Both the position numbers and the translations under genes were made by a program. The notes beneath the pieces were generated by a model, which did not search any database, was not told the origin of the DNA, and worked only from the letters and a program-made list of their open reading frames with translations. Positions 8,707 to 20,234 of a stretch of DNA of 64,000 bases are shown piece after piece (positions within the stretch are counted from its first letter, which is position 1; each line of letters begins with the position of its first letter). Location of the stretch: NCBI RefSeq assembly GCF_035920345.1, contig NZ_CP109149.1, forward strand, positions 3,038,001 to 3,102,000, in the 5' to 3' direction. Origin of the DNA: Nocardia vinacea. GTDB taxonomy: Bacteria > Actinomycetota > Actinomycetes > Mycobacteriales > Mycobacteriaceae.

Positions 8707-9477
8707 ATGATCCGTATACCTCGCATTGCCGCGACTGTGACCGCCGCATTCCTCATCGGTCTCGGCGCGCCCGCCGTTCCCGCCACGGCGATCGTGGGCG
8801 GAAATACCATCGAGGCGAGCGCCTACCCGTGGCTCGCCGCCATCGGCAGCCCGTTGTACTTCCCCCGGCCCTCCGGGCAATTCTGCGGCGGTGCGCTCAT
8901 CGCCCCCGATCGGGTTGTGACAGCGGCGCACTGCGTCGAGTTGGCCCGGCTGCTGCCGCAGGCGATCACCGTAACCTTCGGCCGCACCGACCTGCGCTCG
9001 CACGACGGAGTCACCGTGGGGGTCAAGGAGATTCGCATCCACCCGGACTTCCGGGAAACCGATTTCGAGGGCGAGAGCGTGCACCACAATGATCTCGCGA
9101 TCCTCATCCTCGACGAGCCGAGGCCGGGGCCGTTCCTGGAAATCGCCGCGCCACAACGTGATCCGCGCGCATACGGCGACACCGCGACCATCGTCGGCTG
9201 GGGCGCGACCAGCGAGAACGACACGTCGAATACGCTCCTGCGCTCCGCCACCGTCCCGATCGTCCCGAACACCACGTGCGCCGCCGCCTTTGGCTCCGCG
9301 TTCGACCCCGCCGATATGTTTTGCGCCGGATCCACCGACGCCGACACCGCCGAATACGACAGCGGCGACCCACTTCTCGCCTCGGGCCGCCTGCTCGGCC
9401 TCACCTCTTGGGGTAAGGGCAGCGCCCGCCCAGGATTCCCCGGCGTCTACGCCTACCTCACCGACCTGAGCTTCTGA
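8707..9477 (+). CDS. Secreted trypsin-like (S1 family) serine protease with altered active-site loop
   Basis: The 256-residue protein starts at ATG 8707 behind a GGGAGGCGGC ribosome binding site, with a signal peptide cleaved near PATA and the mature N-terminus IVGGN typical of activated trypsins. Catalytic His is in VVTAAHC, Asp in HNDLAIL, and the Ser region reads DTAEYDSGDPLL. Compared with the canonical DSCQGDSGGP, the Asp at trypsin position 189 is present (basic-residue preference), but oxyanion Gly193 is Tyr, Gly197 is Asp and Cys191 is missing (aligned by eye). The protein also stops soon after PGVYAYLTDL, without the usual C-terminal helix. It may be impaired or have shifted specificity. 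Confidence 0.82.
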   Translation: MIRIPRIAATVTAAFLIGLGAPAVPATAIVGGNTIEASAYPWLAAIGSPLYFPRPSGQFCGGALIAPDRVVTAAHCVELARLLPQAITVTFGRTDLRSHDGVTVGVKEIRIHPDFRETDFEGESVHHNDLAILILDEPRPGPFLEIAAPQRDPRAYGDTATIVGWGATSENDTSNTLLRSATVPIVPNTTCAAAFGSAFDPADMFCAGSTDADTAEYDSGDPLLASGRLLGLTSWGKGSARPGFPGVYAYLTDLSF

Positions 9478-9479
9478 CC

Positions 9480-9605
9480 GTCACCCGACTCCGCTATCCC
9501 AATGGACCGACGGTTGACGCCCACGGAAACGTCTTCATCGCCGATCTCACCAACCGGGTGCCAGAGCTGGTGGCCGGGGCGAACACCGCGATAAAGCTTG
9601 CCTGA
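9480..9605 (+). pseudogene. NHL/six-bladed propeller repeat remnant
   Basis: A 41-codon frame begins three bases after the protease stop and reads LRYPNGPTVDAHGNVFIAD, then LTNRVPELVAGANTA. This closely follows one blade of the NHL beta-propeller found in the extracellular sensor domain of PknD-type Ser/Thr kinases and related secreted proteins. It has no start codon and ends at TGA 9605, so it is a fragment of a lost gene. Its position immediately before a kinase-regulated FHA transporter suggests the locus once held a kinase or propeller protein. Confidence 0.6.
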
Positions 9606-9774
9606 ACTGGTCACCCGATCGGCGTTCGTGTCGACGATGTGTATTCGGCGGCGGTGCTGCCGACGGCAACCCATCCGGACCCGTCGGGAGTGTCGCCGCA
9701 ATCGTCGGTCACCTCGCGATACCGATCGCCAGCAACCCGCCAGCACAAGCACGGACCCGTCGTATACTCACCTC

Positions 9775-12237
9775 ATGGCGGATAAACCGTCCTCGACGGA
9801 TTCCCTCCCGGCACCGGTTCTTGTGGTGCACACGAGGGACCGGGTCTATCGGCTACGCGCCGGAGATGCATACAACGTCGGTCGCGATCCGGCAGCCGAC
9901 ATTGTGGTGAGCGATCCACGCGTATCTTCGTTACACGCCGTTCTCGAGCAGGGTGCGGACGGTTGGGAAATCGAGGACGCGGGCAGCCTGAACGGCACCT
10001 TTTTCGACGGTCACCGCGTCGCGCGGATGCTGATCGACCATGACGAGACGTTCCAGCTCGGTCACGCCGTGGACGGCGAGCAGTTGGCCTGTTCCATAGA
10101 GGGACAAGAAGGACAACCCGGCGCCGAATCCTATGACGATATCGGGGGAGACACGATGGTCGTCCCCGATCCCGGCTACAACGTCGAGGATGACGCAACG
10201 ATCACGAAGTTCCAGGAGGGTCGGCCCCGGCAAGTTTCGCGATCGTCATCTTCGGTGACCCGCCCCAGCGCGGTTGTCCAGATCACCTCGCCCACGCTTC
10301 GGATCGGACGCGCGGCCGACAACGACATAGTCGCGCATGACCTCATGCTCTCCCGCCATCACGCCGAGCTGCGCACGATCGACGACGGCAGGTACCGGAT
10401 CGTCGACCTCGACAGCCACAACGGCACCTACGTCAACGGCCACCGGATCGACGCCGCGGACCTGTCCGAATCCGATTTGATCGGCATGGGGCACACCACG
10501 TTCCGGCTGGTCGGCGACGAGCTGCGCGAGTTCGTCGACACCGGTGACGTGTCGATCTCGGTGCAGAACCTCACCGTGCGGACCCCTGAGGGCAAGGTGC
10601 TCCTCGACAGGGTGGGCTTCCCTATCTCGCAGCGCTCGCTTGTCGGGGTCATCGGGCCCAGCGGAGCGGGCAAGTCGACGCTGCTCGGCGCGGTCACCGG
10701 GTTGCGGCCGGCGACGGAGGGGACGGTCCGCTACGACGGACGCGACCTGTACACCAACTACGACGAACTCCGGCACCGGATCGGGCTGGTCCCGCAGGAG
10801 GACATCCTGCACAACCAGCTTCCGACGCGGCGCGCGCTGCTCTACGCGGCCGAGCTGCGCTTCCCCGGTGACACACGCAGCGAGGAGCGCGAGCAGCGGG
10901 TCGACGAGGTCCTCGACGAACTCGGCTTGGCGCGGCACGCCGATACCCGCATCGATAAGCTCTCGGGCGGTCAGCGCAAACGCGTGAGCGTCGCAGTGGA
11001 GTTGCTGACCAAACCGTCTCTGTTGTTTCTCGACGAACCGACCTCCGGCCTCGACCCGGGCCTGGACAAAACGGTCATGGAAATGCTGTCCGAACTGGCA
11101 CACGACGGGCGGACCGTCATCGTCGTTACGCACAGTGTGGCGAATCTCGATTCCTGCGACCGCCTGCTGGTCCTGGTGCCCGGCGGTCGGCTGGCCTATT
11201 ACGGGCCGCCCGAGGAGGGGCTGCAGCAGTTCGCACAGCGCACTTGGGCCGAGGTGTTCCAGGCATTCGACCGCGAGGAAGACCGCGATTGGGCCGGTGA
11301 GTTCCAGACGTCGTTACGCTTCGAGAACTACGTGGCGGTCGGACTGACCGACGATGTCGGCCCAGCGGAAGTGCACCCACCGGCCCCGCCGCCCGCGCAG
11401 CAGTCCAAGCTTGCCCAGCTCAGTACCTTGTGCCGGCGATATCTGGCGGTGATCGCCTCGGACCGAAGCTATATGGCGCTCCTCGGCGTGATGCCCATAC
11501 TTCTGGGTGGCTTGATCGCTGCAGTGCCGTCGGGCGAGGGATTCGCCGGGCCGGCGGGATCCAACGTCGACGCCCCGACCAAGCTCATGGTTTTGGCGTT
11601 CGCGGCCTGCTTCGTCGGCACCGGCAACTCGATTCGCGAGATCGTCAAGGAGCAGACGATCTATCGCAGAGAACGCGCGGCAGGCCTGTCAGCAGGGGTC
11701 TATCTGATGTCGAAACTGCTGGTCCTGGGCGTGATCACCACGCTTCAGGCGGCGGTGTTGGTCCTGATCGGAACCATCGGCGTGGATATGCCGCCCAAGG
11801 GGCTTTTCACGATCGTCGAGCTGGAGCTGATCCTGGCGATGGCGCTGCTCGGCATCGCATCGCTGGCATTGGGCTTACTGGTGTCGGTGTCGGTGAACAC
11901 CTCGGAGAAGACACTGCCGCTGCTGATTGTGCTGTCGATGGCACAACTGGTGCTCACCGGCGGGCTGGTGCGGCTCCCCGGCACACTCGGCCTAGAGCAA
12001 CTGGCCTACATATCGCCATCCCGTTGGGGGTTCGGTGCAGGAGCCGCCACCCTCGACCTCGACACCCTCTCACCGCACACGGGCGCAGCCGACCCGCTGT
12101 GGAAACACACCATCGGCACGTGGCTGCTCGACATGGGAGTCGTCGCCGGGCTAGGGGCCGTCTTCGTCGCGCTGGCGTGGTACCGCCTTTATCAGCTGCG
12201 TCCACGGCGACGCGGTGCCCGCAAGGCGAGGCTTTGA
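9775..12237 (+). CDS. FHA-FHA-ABC transporter fusion (Rv1747-type exporter)
   Basis: The 820-residue single-chain half-exporter has FHA domain 1 (about residues 20-100; GRD at 36-38, His54, NGT at 73-75), an acidic linker with Thr127, Thr142 and Thr144, FHA domain 2 (about 173-245; GRA, SRHHAEL, HNGT), an ABC domain (Walker A GPSGAGKST, signature LSGGQRKRV, Walker B LLFLDEPTSG, switch VVTHSV) and a C-terminal ABC-2 domain of about six membrane helices. M. tuberculosis Rv1747 has the same order; PknF phosphorylates linker Thr residues there, and it affects cell-wall lipid export. The ATG at 9775 directly precedes FHA1. No kinase gene is adjacent, only an NHL fragment. Regulation by an unlinked Ser/Thr kinase is inferred. 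Confidence 0.93.
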   Translation: MADKPSSTDSLPAPVLVVHTRDRVYRLRAGDAYNVGRDPAADIVVSDPRVSSLHAVLEQGADGWEIEDAGSLNGTFFDGHRVARMLIDHDETFQLGHAVDGEQLACSIEGQEGQPGAESYDDIGGDTMVVPDPGYNVEDDATITKFQEGRPRQVSRSSSSVTRPSAVVQITSPTLRIGRAADNDIVAHDLMLSRHHAELRTIDDGRYRIVDLDSHNGTYVNGHRIDAADLSESDLIGMGHTTFRLVGDELREFVDTGDVSISVQNLTVRTPEGKVLLDRVGFPISQRSLVGVIGPSGAGKSTLLGAVTGLRPATEGTVRYDGRDLYTNYDELRHRIGLVPQEDILHNQLPTRRALLYAAELRFPGDTRSEEREQRVDEVLDELGLARHADTRIDKLSGGQRKRVSVAVELLTKPSLLFLDEPTSGLDPGLDKTVMEMLSELAHDGRTVIVVTHSVANLDSCDRLLVLVPGGRLAYYGPPEEGLQQFAQRTWAEVFQAFDREEDRDWAGEFQTSLRFENYVAVGLTDDVGPAEVHPPAPPPAQQSKLAQLSTLCRRYLAVIASDRSYMALLGVMPILLGGLIAAVPSGEGFAGPAGSNVDAPTKLMVLAFAACFVGTGNSIREIVKEQTIYRRERAAGLSAGVYLMSKLLVLGVITTLQAAVLVLIGTIGVDMPPKGLFTIVELELILAMALLGIASLALGLLVSVSVNTSEKTLPLLIVLSMAQLVLTGGLVRLPGTLGLEQLAYISPSRWGFGAGAATLDLDTLSPHTGAADPLWKHTIGTWLLDMGVVAGLGAVFVALAWYRLYQLRPRRRGARKARL

Positions 12238-12372
12238 CGCCCAGTGACGCAACCCGGCGGCTCTGGTTCGCTCGCCGAGCGCAGTCGAAACGCGGCACGA
12301 CACGCCCTGCGGCACCGCCATATGTCTTCCTCGACGGATCTCGATTACCTCAGAAGCTAGCTGGACGCGGCA

Positions 12373-13434
12373 CTAGGTTGCCGCAGCAGGGCGACGCGGC
12401 GGGGTGCAGCAGTCGATTGCACAGGGGGCACCGTTGACGGTGCAGCCGTAGCCTGGAATGTCGCCGAGTCGGCGTGGCGATTTACCGGTCAGGTGCTCGT
12501 TGATCAGTTCGACGACCAACCGGGCGAAGCGGGGGTCCGTGCCGGGGGTAGCGGCCCTGGCGAACGCCATGCCGAGTTCCTCGGCCTTCTCCCTGGCTTC
12601 GTTGTCCAGATCCCAGATGACCTCGAGATGATCGGAGACGAACCCGACCGGGCAGACCACGACCGCATCCACGCCCTTGCCGGACAGATCCTCGAGATGA
12701 TCGACGATATCCGGATCGAGCCAAGGGATCCGCGGTGGCCCGGAGCGGGACTGCCACACCAAGTCATAATCGGCGAATCCCGTTGCAGCGGCACATAATC
12801 GGGCTGCCTCGGCGACCTGACGACTGTACAGACGGCCACCATCGGCAGGCGGTCCCGCGGAAATATCGGCCGACACCGGTATCGAATGCGCGGTGAAAAC
12901 CAGCCGAGCACCTTCCCGGCGCTCGGCCGGAAGCGAATCCACCGCGGCACGAATCGCCGCCGCAAACGCCTCGATCAACAGCGGATGATCGAAGTACTGC
13001 CGCAACTTCACCAGTTCCGGCGCATCCGGCCCGAAAGCCGCACGCGCCCTTGCGATGTCCTCGTCGTACTGCAGACAGCCGGAGTATCCCCCCCATGCCG
13101 AGGTCGGGAACACCAATGCCGACCGCACACCGTCGGCCGCCATGCGCGCGACGGTGTCCTCGACCATCGGATCCCAGTTGCGGTTACCGAAGTACACCGG
13201 CAATTCGATTCCGACACCAGCCAATTCGCGCTCCACCGCGGCGATGATGTCGCGGTTGAGCGCATTGATCGGGGAGACACCGCCGAAGTGCAGGTAGTGC
13301 TGCGCGACCTCGTCGAGACGCTCGCGCGGCACACCCCGCCCCCGAGTGACGTTCTCCAGGAACGGCATCACGTCCTCGGGCCGCTCGGGACCGCCGAACG
13401 ACAGCAGCAGCAGGGCGTCGGCGGCCCGAACCAC
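12373..13434 (-). CDS. hemH: Coproporphyrin III ferrochelatase
   Basis: This 353-residue cytoplasmic enzyme inserts Fe2+ into coproporphyrin III in the actinobacterial haem pathway (also named cpfC). Family marks are LLLSFGGPE at the N-terminus, the catalytic His in VFTAHSIP, and [18 protein letters not shown] with the metal-site Glu. The C-terminus carries a Cys cluster (Cys331, 338, 342 and 343 within [14 protein letters not shown]), matching the C-terminal 2Fe-2S ligands of mycobacterial ferrochelatase. It is third in the fabG-inhA-hemH operon, 21 bases after inhA, the same order as Rv1483-Rv1485. Start codon GTG or ATG near 13434; the N-terminal strand fixes it. Confidence 0.95.
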   Translation of the reverse strand: MVRAADALLLLSFGGPERPEDVMPFLENVTRGRGVPRERLDEVAQHYLHFGGVSPINALNRDIIAAVERELAGVGIELPVYFGNRNWDPMVEDTVARMAADGVRSALVFPTSAWGGYSGCLQYDEDIARARAAFGPDAPELVKLRQYFDHPLLIEAFAAAIRAAVDSLPAERREGARLVFTAHSIPVSADISAGPPADGGRLYSRQVAEAARLCAAATGFADYDLVWQSRSGPPRIPWLDPDIVDHLEDLSGKGVDAVVVCPVGFVSDHLEVIWDLDNEAREKAEELGMAFARAATPGTDPRFARLVVELINEHLTGKSPRRLGDIPGYGCTVNGAPCAIDCCTPPRRPAAAT

Positions 13435-13455
13435 GGTGTCTCCCTTCGGATTACC

Positions 13456-14292
13456 TCAGTTGATCGACATATTCTCCGGGAACCAGGTGTTGTGGCTGGC
13501 TCCGCCGTCGACGTAGATGATCGAACCGGTGGTGCCCGGCAACCAGTCCGAGAGCAGCGTGACGATCGACTTCGCCACCACGGTCGGATCGTCGACGTCC
13601 CAGCCGATCGGCGACGCGCCGTCCCAGTAGGTGTTGAGCTGGTTCAGCTTGGCGGCATCGTCGGTCGCAGTGCCCGCGATGGCCTTGGCCGCGAGGGTCT
13701 TGATCGGGCCCGCGGCGATCAGATTCGAGCGAATCCGCTTGGCGGTGCCGACCTCGCGCGCCACATACCGGTTCACCGACTCCAGCGCGGCCTTGGCCAC
13801 ACCCATCCAGTTGTAGAACGGCATCGCGGTGCGCGGATCGAAATCCATGCCGACGAGCGAACCGCCCTCGTTCATCACCGGCAGCACGGCGCGGGCCAGC
13901 GAGGCGTAGCTCCAGGCCGAGATCTCGAAGGCTTTGGCCGCATCCGGACCGGGACCGTCCAGGAACGGACGCGCCTCCGGGCCCATCAGCGTGCGCGGCG
14001 CGAAGGCGATCGAATGCAGCACACCGTCGAGGCCGTCCGGCGCGAGCTCACGGACCTTATCGGCCAGCGCGACCAGATCCTCCTCGTTGGTGACATCGAG
14101 CGGGATGGCCGGGGCGACCTCTTGCGGCAGCCGCTTGGCGATCCGATCGATCAACCGCAGCCGCTCCGGAATGCCGGTGATGATCACCTTCGCGCCCTGC
14201 TCCTGCGCGACCGCCGCCGCGTGGAACGCGATCGACGAATCGGTGATGATGCCGGTGATCAGGATGGTCTTGCCTTCGAGCAATCCGCCCAT
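13456..14292 (-). CDS. inhA: NADH-dependent enoyl-ACP reductase of FAS-II
   Basis: The 278-residue enzyme reduces trans-2-enoyl-ACP in mycolic acid chain elongation. It follows M. tuberculosis InhA closely: [11 protein letters not shown] at 14-24 keeps Ile16, Ser20 and Ile21, HSIAF holds Ser94, FDP sits at 151-153, and the catalytic Tyr160 and Lys167 lie in [16 protein letters not shown] (Tyr158/Lys165 in M. tuberculosis). Residues linked to isoniazid resistance are thus wild-type-like, with Ala96 where M. tuberculosis has Gly. A clear AGGAGA ribosome binding site precedes ATG 14292. It lies between fabG (72 bases upstream) and hemH. The C-terminus is slightly longer than the mycobacterial protein. 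Confidence 0.97.
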   Translation of the reverse strand: MGGLLEGKTILITGIITDSSIAFHAAAVAQEQGAKVIITGIPERLRLIDRIAKRLPQEVAPAIPLDVTNEEDLVALADKVRELAPDGLDGVLHSIAFAPRTLMGPEARPFLDGPGPDAAKAFEISAWSYASLARAVLPVMNEGGSLVGMDFDPRTAMPFYNWMGVAKAALESVNRYVAREVGTAKRIRSNLIAAGPIKTLAAKAIAGTATDDAAKLNQLNTYWDGASPIGWDVDDPTVVAKSIVTLLSDWLPGTTGSIIYVDGGASHNTWFPENMSIN

Positions 14293-14364
14293 GGGTTTTC
14301 GGTTCTCCTGTAGTCGAAGTTCAACTGGTTACACGACCGCCGAACACGCCGGCTGTCGGTTGGG

Positions 14365-16179
<1,815 letters not shown>

Positions 16180-16183
<4 letters not shown>

Positions 16184-17166
16184 TGGCGCGGCGCCCGTCC
16201 GCTCGGGGCGCCGAATGCGTGGCGCCGGGTGGACACGAACCGGACGACGTCGGAGATCCAGTCCCGATCGGTCTGCAGGGTGAGCACCGGTGCGCCGCAA
16301 CTGCGCAGGGCTTGTTCGACCTGAACGCGATGACGCTCGGCAGCGGCCGCGAAATCGGCGCGCAGTGAAGGCGTCACACTGAATTCGCGGGTGCGCCCGG
16401 TCTCGGGATCGTGCAGCACCACATCACCCACATCGGGCAGCGACAGATCGCGTGGATCGAGCACCTCCACCGCGAGCAGATCGTGGCGCGCGGAGATGGC
16501 GCGCAGTGAGCGCTGCCAATTGATATCACCGAGGAAGTCGCTGATGACCACCGCGAGTCCGCGCTTGCGCTGCGGGCGGCGCAGCGATTCGATCGCCTCG
16601 CGCAGATCGCCGCGCACACCGTCAGGGGCATGCGGCGTCGTCGCGATCTCACGCAGCATCGACTGCGCGTGCACTCGGCCGCTGCGCGCGGGAATGCGGG
16701 TCAACTGCTCACCGGTCGCGACGACCGCGCCGATTCGATTGCCGCCGCCGCTGGTGAGGTGGGTGATCGCCGCAGCGGCCGCGACGGCCAGATCGCGCTT
16801 CTGACACAGCGCGGTGCCGAAGTCGAGGCTGGCCGACAGGTCGACCACCATCCAGGTCTCGAGTTCCCGGTCCGCGATCATCTGCCGCACATGCGGATGG
16901 GTGGTGCGGGCGGTGACCGACCAATCCATCTGGCGCACATCGTCGCCCGGCTGATAGGTCCTGGCCTCGCCCGGCTCTGAGCCGGGGCCTGGAATCAAGC
17001 CGAGGTGATCGCCGTGCAGAACACCGTCGAGCCGACGACGGACGGTCAGTTCCAGCGTTCTGAGCGCCGCCGTCAGCTTGGGGTCGGACAGTTCGCCCGA
17101 TCGGAAAGACGGTGGTGCATGTGGAGACATCGGCACTGGTGGAACCGGATCCGATGCCGAGGTCAC
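16180..17166 (-). CDS. DUF58 domain protein of the MoxR module
   Basis: The 328-residue protein has the DUF58 hallmark GEARTYQPGDDVRQMDWSVT (residues about 65-84), in which RxYxxGDxxRxIDW is conserved. It is followed by a VWA-like half: DLSASLDFG with a degenerate metal site, and VVISDFLGD. There are no membrane helices, unlike longer DUF58 proteins, and the length matches Rv1480 (317 residues). GTG 17166 overlaps the moxR stop in a GTGA junction, and its own stop overlaps the VWA start in the same way. The likely role is adaptor between MoxR ATPase and the membrane VWA protein; this is inferred from the module. Confidence 0.92.
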
Positions 17167-18386
17167 TTCGGCTGATTATTGCCGGCGGCCGGAGACATCT
17201 GCGCGACCGGCGGCTGCGGCACCGCATCCTGGGGGGCGGGCGGCTGCGGGATCGGCGGCTGTGCGCCGTGCGGACCCATGGCGGGCGGCGCGGCCGGAAC
17301 GGGTGCGGCCGACGGCTGCACCCCTGCTCCATGGGGGGCGACCGCCTGCGGCGCGACCTGCGGCAGGCCGACGGTCTGCAGCACGCGCTTGATCACATCG
17401 TCAGGGCTGATCTCATCGGCGAGCGCGTCGTAGGACAGCACCAGACGGTGGCGCAGCACATCAGGAATAACCTCCACGACATCCTGCGGCACCACATAGT
17501 CGCGGCCGCGGATGAGCGCGACGGCGCGGGCCGCGGCGATGATGCCGAGGCTGGCGCGCGGCGAGGCGCCGTAGGCGATCCAGCTCGCCACATCCTGCAT
17601 GCCGAATTCGCCGGGCTTGCGGGTCGCCGCGATCACCCGGACCACGTAGTCGACCAGCGCATGGTGCACGAACGTATTCGCGGCCACCCGCTGCAGGCGG
17701 ATCAGCTCGGACGGCTCGAGGATCGGCTTGGCCTCCGGCGGGGTGACACCCATCCGGTAGATGATCTCGCGCTCTTCCTCCACCGACGGGTAGTCGACGA
17801 CGACCTTGAACAGGAAGCGGTCGCGCTGCGCCTCGGGCAGCGGGTACACGCCCTCGCTCTCGATCGGGTTCTGAGTCGCCATGACCAGGAACGGGTCGGG
17901 CATCGGGTAGGTCTTGCCGCCGATCGACACATGCCGCTCGGCCATCACCTCGAGCAGTGCGGACTGCACCTTGGCCGGCGCGCGGTTGATCTCGTCGGCG
18001 AGAACGAAGTTCGCGACGACCGGGCCGAGTTCGGTATCGAATTCCTCGCGGCCCTGGCGGTAGATGCGGGTACCGATCAAGTCGGTGGGCACCAGATCGG
18101 GGGTGAACTGGACGCGGGCGAACGAACCACCGACCACCCTGGCGAAGGTCTCCACCGCAAGGGTTTTGGCGATACCTGGCACACCCTCGAGCAGTACGTG
18201 GCCGCGTGCGAGCACCCCGACGAGCAGCCGTTCGACGAGCCGATCCTGGCCGACGATAACGCGCTTGACCTCGTATATCGCCTTCTCCAGGGTCTGGACG
18301 TCACGCTCCAGGGTGCTGGGTGCGGGAGCAGCGGCCTCTTTCGCCAAGCTTGCCCCGCTCACACCGTCCGTCGAAGTCACCAACAT
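17163..18386 (-). CDS. moxR1: MoxR-family AAA+ ATPase
   Basis: The 407-residue ATPase has the MoxR variant of Walker A (LLEGVPGIAKT, residues about 65-75), Walker B VLADEINRAP, the sensor segment ATQNPIESEGVYPLPEAQ, arginine finger DRF, and the helical lid. A Pro/Gln/Ala-rich tail of about 75 residues follows, longer than in most MoxR proteins and probably disordered. I start at ATG 18386, before a short Ala-rich leader; an in-frame extension to 18470 is possible but less gene-like. It leads the moxR-DUF58-VWA operon downstream of ripA, as in Rv1479-Rv1481. It is inferred to remodel envelope or secreted protein complexes using ATP. Confidence 0.94.
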   Translation of the reverse strand: MLVTSTDGVSGASLAKEAAAPAPSTLERDVQTLEKAIYEVKRVIVGQDRLVERLLVGVLARGHVLLEGVPGIAKTLAVETFARVVGGSFARVQFTPDLVPTDLIGTRIYRQGREEFDTELGPVVANFVLADEINRAPAKVQSALLEVMAERHVSIGGKTYPMPDPFLVMATQNPIESEGVYPLPEAQRDRFLFKVVVDYPSVEEEREIIYRMGVTPPEAKPILEPSELIRLQRVAANTFVHHALVDYVVRVIAATRKPGEFGMQDVASWIAYGASPRASLGIIAAARAVALIRGRDYVVPQDVVEVIPDVLRHRLVLSYDALADEISPDDVIKRVLQTVGLPQVAPQAVAPHGAGVQPSAAPVPAAPPAMGPHGAQPPIPQPPAPQDAVPQPPVAQMSPAAGNNQPK

Positions 18387-18543
18387 CCCCGCTTTCGCTT
18401 TGGTCCTGTGCGTGCTGCCACAACTATTCCAGGTAATGGCCGCATATGCCGCAACCGGACCCGAGATCATGGCAAATCAACAGGTTCGCGGTCGGGTTCG
18501 GGGCGTGCGGCCCAGCCTGGGGGTTACCGGACGAGCCTAGGGG

Positions 18544-19971
18544 TTACGAGACGATCCGCACCGCGTACGGCATGATGCCGCCTTCGCGCACCGGCGACAC
18601 CCGTACCACCTCGCCGGATTGCGGCGCCTCCACCATCTTCCCGTTTCCGAGGTAGAGCGCAACATGTTCGCTGCCGTTCGGCCCCCAGAACAGCATGTCG
18701 CCGCGGCTGCGCTCGTCGACAGGCACTCTGGTGCCCGCGTTGTATTGATAGCCGCTGTAGTGCGGCAGTGAGACGCCGATACCCGCGAAGGCGTAGATCA
18801 TCAGACCCGAGCAGTCGAAGCCGACTTTGTTGTAATCGCCGTAGCTGTCGGCGACACCGCCGTCGCGGATGCCGAGGGTCGGGCCGTCCTCGTCGCCACC
18901 GCCCCAGGCATAGACGACGCCCAGCTGCGACATGGCCCTATCGACCACGGTTTCGATCGCCTCGGCGCCGCCGATGGACGGCATGGTCGGCCCGGTGGCG
19001 CGCGGCCTGGTCTGGCGCGGCGGCGGCGAATCCTCCATCTGGATATGCGGCCGCCTACCCTCGCCCGCCTGCGCCGCGCGGTCCTTGGCGGCCTGGTCCT
19101 GGGCCGCACGAGCCGCGGCGGCCGCGGCGGCCGCGCGGATGGCGGCCTCCTCGGCCTTGCGCTGTTCGTCCCAGGCCAGATAGACCTCGCGTTGGCCTTG
19201 CAGCCCGGCCACATTCGCGCGCGCCTGGTCGAGGCGGCCCTGCGCCACCGTGCGCTCGCGGAGTAGGCCCTCCCGCTGCGCCGCCTGCTGATCCTGTTCA
19301 GCCTGCACCGCGGCGACGGCGTTTTCGGCGTCGATCTTCTTCTGTTCGGCCACCGCGGCGGCCGCGTCGGCGGCCGATTTCGCTTGGCGCGCACTGGCAT
19401 TCCTATTGCCCTGTGCTATCTGGGCGCGGCGCAACGCGTCGAGCACCGACTGCTGATTCTTCGATACCAGCGTGAACACCTGGGCCCGGCTGAGAGCGAC
19501 ATCCGGTGTGGCCGAGGACAGATAGGTGACCATCGAGGTCGCGGCGGGCCGGGTGTACGCCTGCACCGCGAACTCGTCGAAATTGCGCCTGGCCTGGTCG
19601 ACTTGGGTTCCGGCGGTGCTCAGTTCGCGTTGGGTCTGCACCACCGCGGCCGCGGCGGCGTCGGCGGCGTCGCGGGCGTCCTGCAGATCGACGAGGGCCT
19701 TGTTTACCTCTTCGCGCTTCTGGGCGATCGCGGCGTCGAGTTCGTGCAGCTTCTGATCCGTCACCGCGACCTGGTTGATCAGCGCGCCGACCTCGGCAAC
19801 TCTGGTGTCGACTTGCGCTCCCGCGTCGGCGATCTGGCTATCGCTCGGGTTGGGTGGGGCAGACGGCACCGCGGCGACCGGTCCGGCCGTGACGAGCACG
19901 GCGGCAGCGACCAGCAACCCCAGAGCGACCCACAGCGGACGCCGAGAACCGGCAACGCCGTTGTTGCGCAT
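18544..19971 (-). CDS. ripA: RipA-type NlpC/P60 peptidoglycan endopeptidase
   Basis: The 475-residue secreted hydrolase has a signal peptide with hydrophobic core at about 12-35, a long Ala/Gln-rich coiled coil (about 50-310), a Pro-rich hinge, and a C-terminal NlpC/P60 domain (about 350-475). The catalytic Cys387 (DCSG), His436 (SEHVALY) and Glu448 (VEAPQSG) have exactly the spacing of M. tuberculosis RipA Cys383-His432-Glu444. It cleaves the D-Glu/meso-DAP bond for daughter-cell separation; the coiled coil probably blocks the active site until processed. ATG 19971 has a strong GGGAGG site. Only one NlpC/P60 gene is here; the adjacent ripB of M. tuberculosis is absent. Confidence 0.94.
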   Translation of the reverse strand: MRNNGVAGSRRPLWVALGLLVAAAVLVTAGPVAAVPSAPPNPSDSQIADAGAQVDTRVAEVGALINQVAVTDQKLHELDAAIAQKREEVNKALVDLQDARDAADAAAAAVVQTQRELSTAGTQVDQARRNFDEFAVQAYTRPAATSMVTYLSSATPDVALSRAQVFTLVSKNQQSVLDALRRAQIAQGNRNASARQAKSAADAAAAVAEQKKIDAENAVAAVQAEQDQQAAQREGLLRERTVAQGRLDQARANVAGLQGQREVYLAWDEQRKAEEAAIRAAAAAAAARAAQDQAAKDRAAQAGEGRRPHIQMEDSPPPRQTRPRATGPTMPSIGGAEAIETVVDRAMSQLGVVYAWGGGDEDGPTLGIRDGGVADSYGDYNKVGFDCSGLMIYAFAGIGVSLPHYSGYQYNAGTRVPVDERSRGDMLFWGPNGSEHVALYLGNGKMVEAPQSGEVVRVSPVREGGIMPYAVRIVS

Positions 19972-20234
19972 CGCACCTCCCAAGGACCCGACCAGGCTTA
20001 ACCTCACGAGCCCCCTGCGAACCATCACGCTCAGTGGTGCACAGATAGCTCTCTGAACACTCTTTCCCCATCAGTAACCATTCGAACCGTACGACACATC
20101 ATTCACCAAAGAAACTCTGGCAACAGAACTACAGCCGCGTAATTTGGCAGTTGCCGAGAAATAGCCGTACAGGTACGAGGATTCAGCCGGAAAAACAAAC
20201 CGACCGACAGGAAAAGTAACTGAGCGGATACTCG

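Noticed and set aside
12246..12362. A 38-codon frame after the FHA-ABC exporter
   Set aside because: It is Arg/Ser-rich and starts within 10 bases of the exporter stop with a GTG and no site; it is probably non-coding.
19972..20234. A c-di-AMP (ydaO-type) riboswitch upstream of ripA
   Set aside because: Such elements precede cell-wall hydrolase genes in many actinobacteria, but I could not find the conserved core sequences or stems in this gap of about 263 bases.
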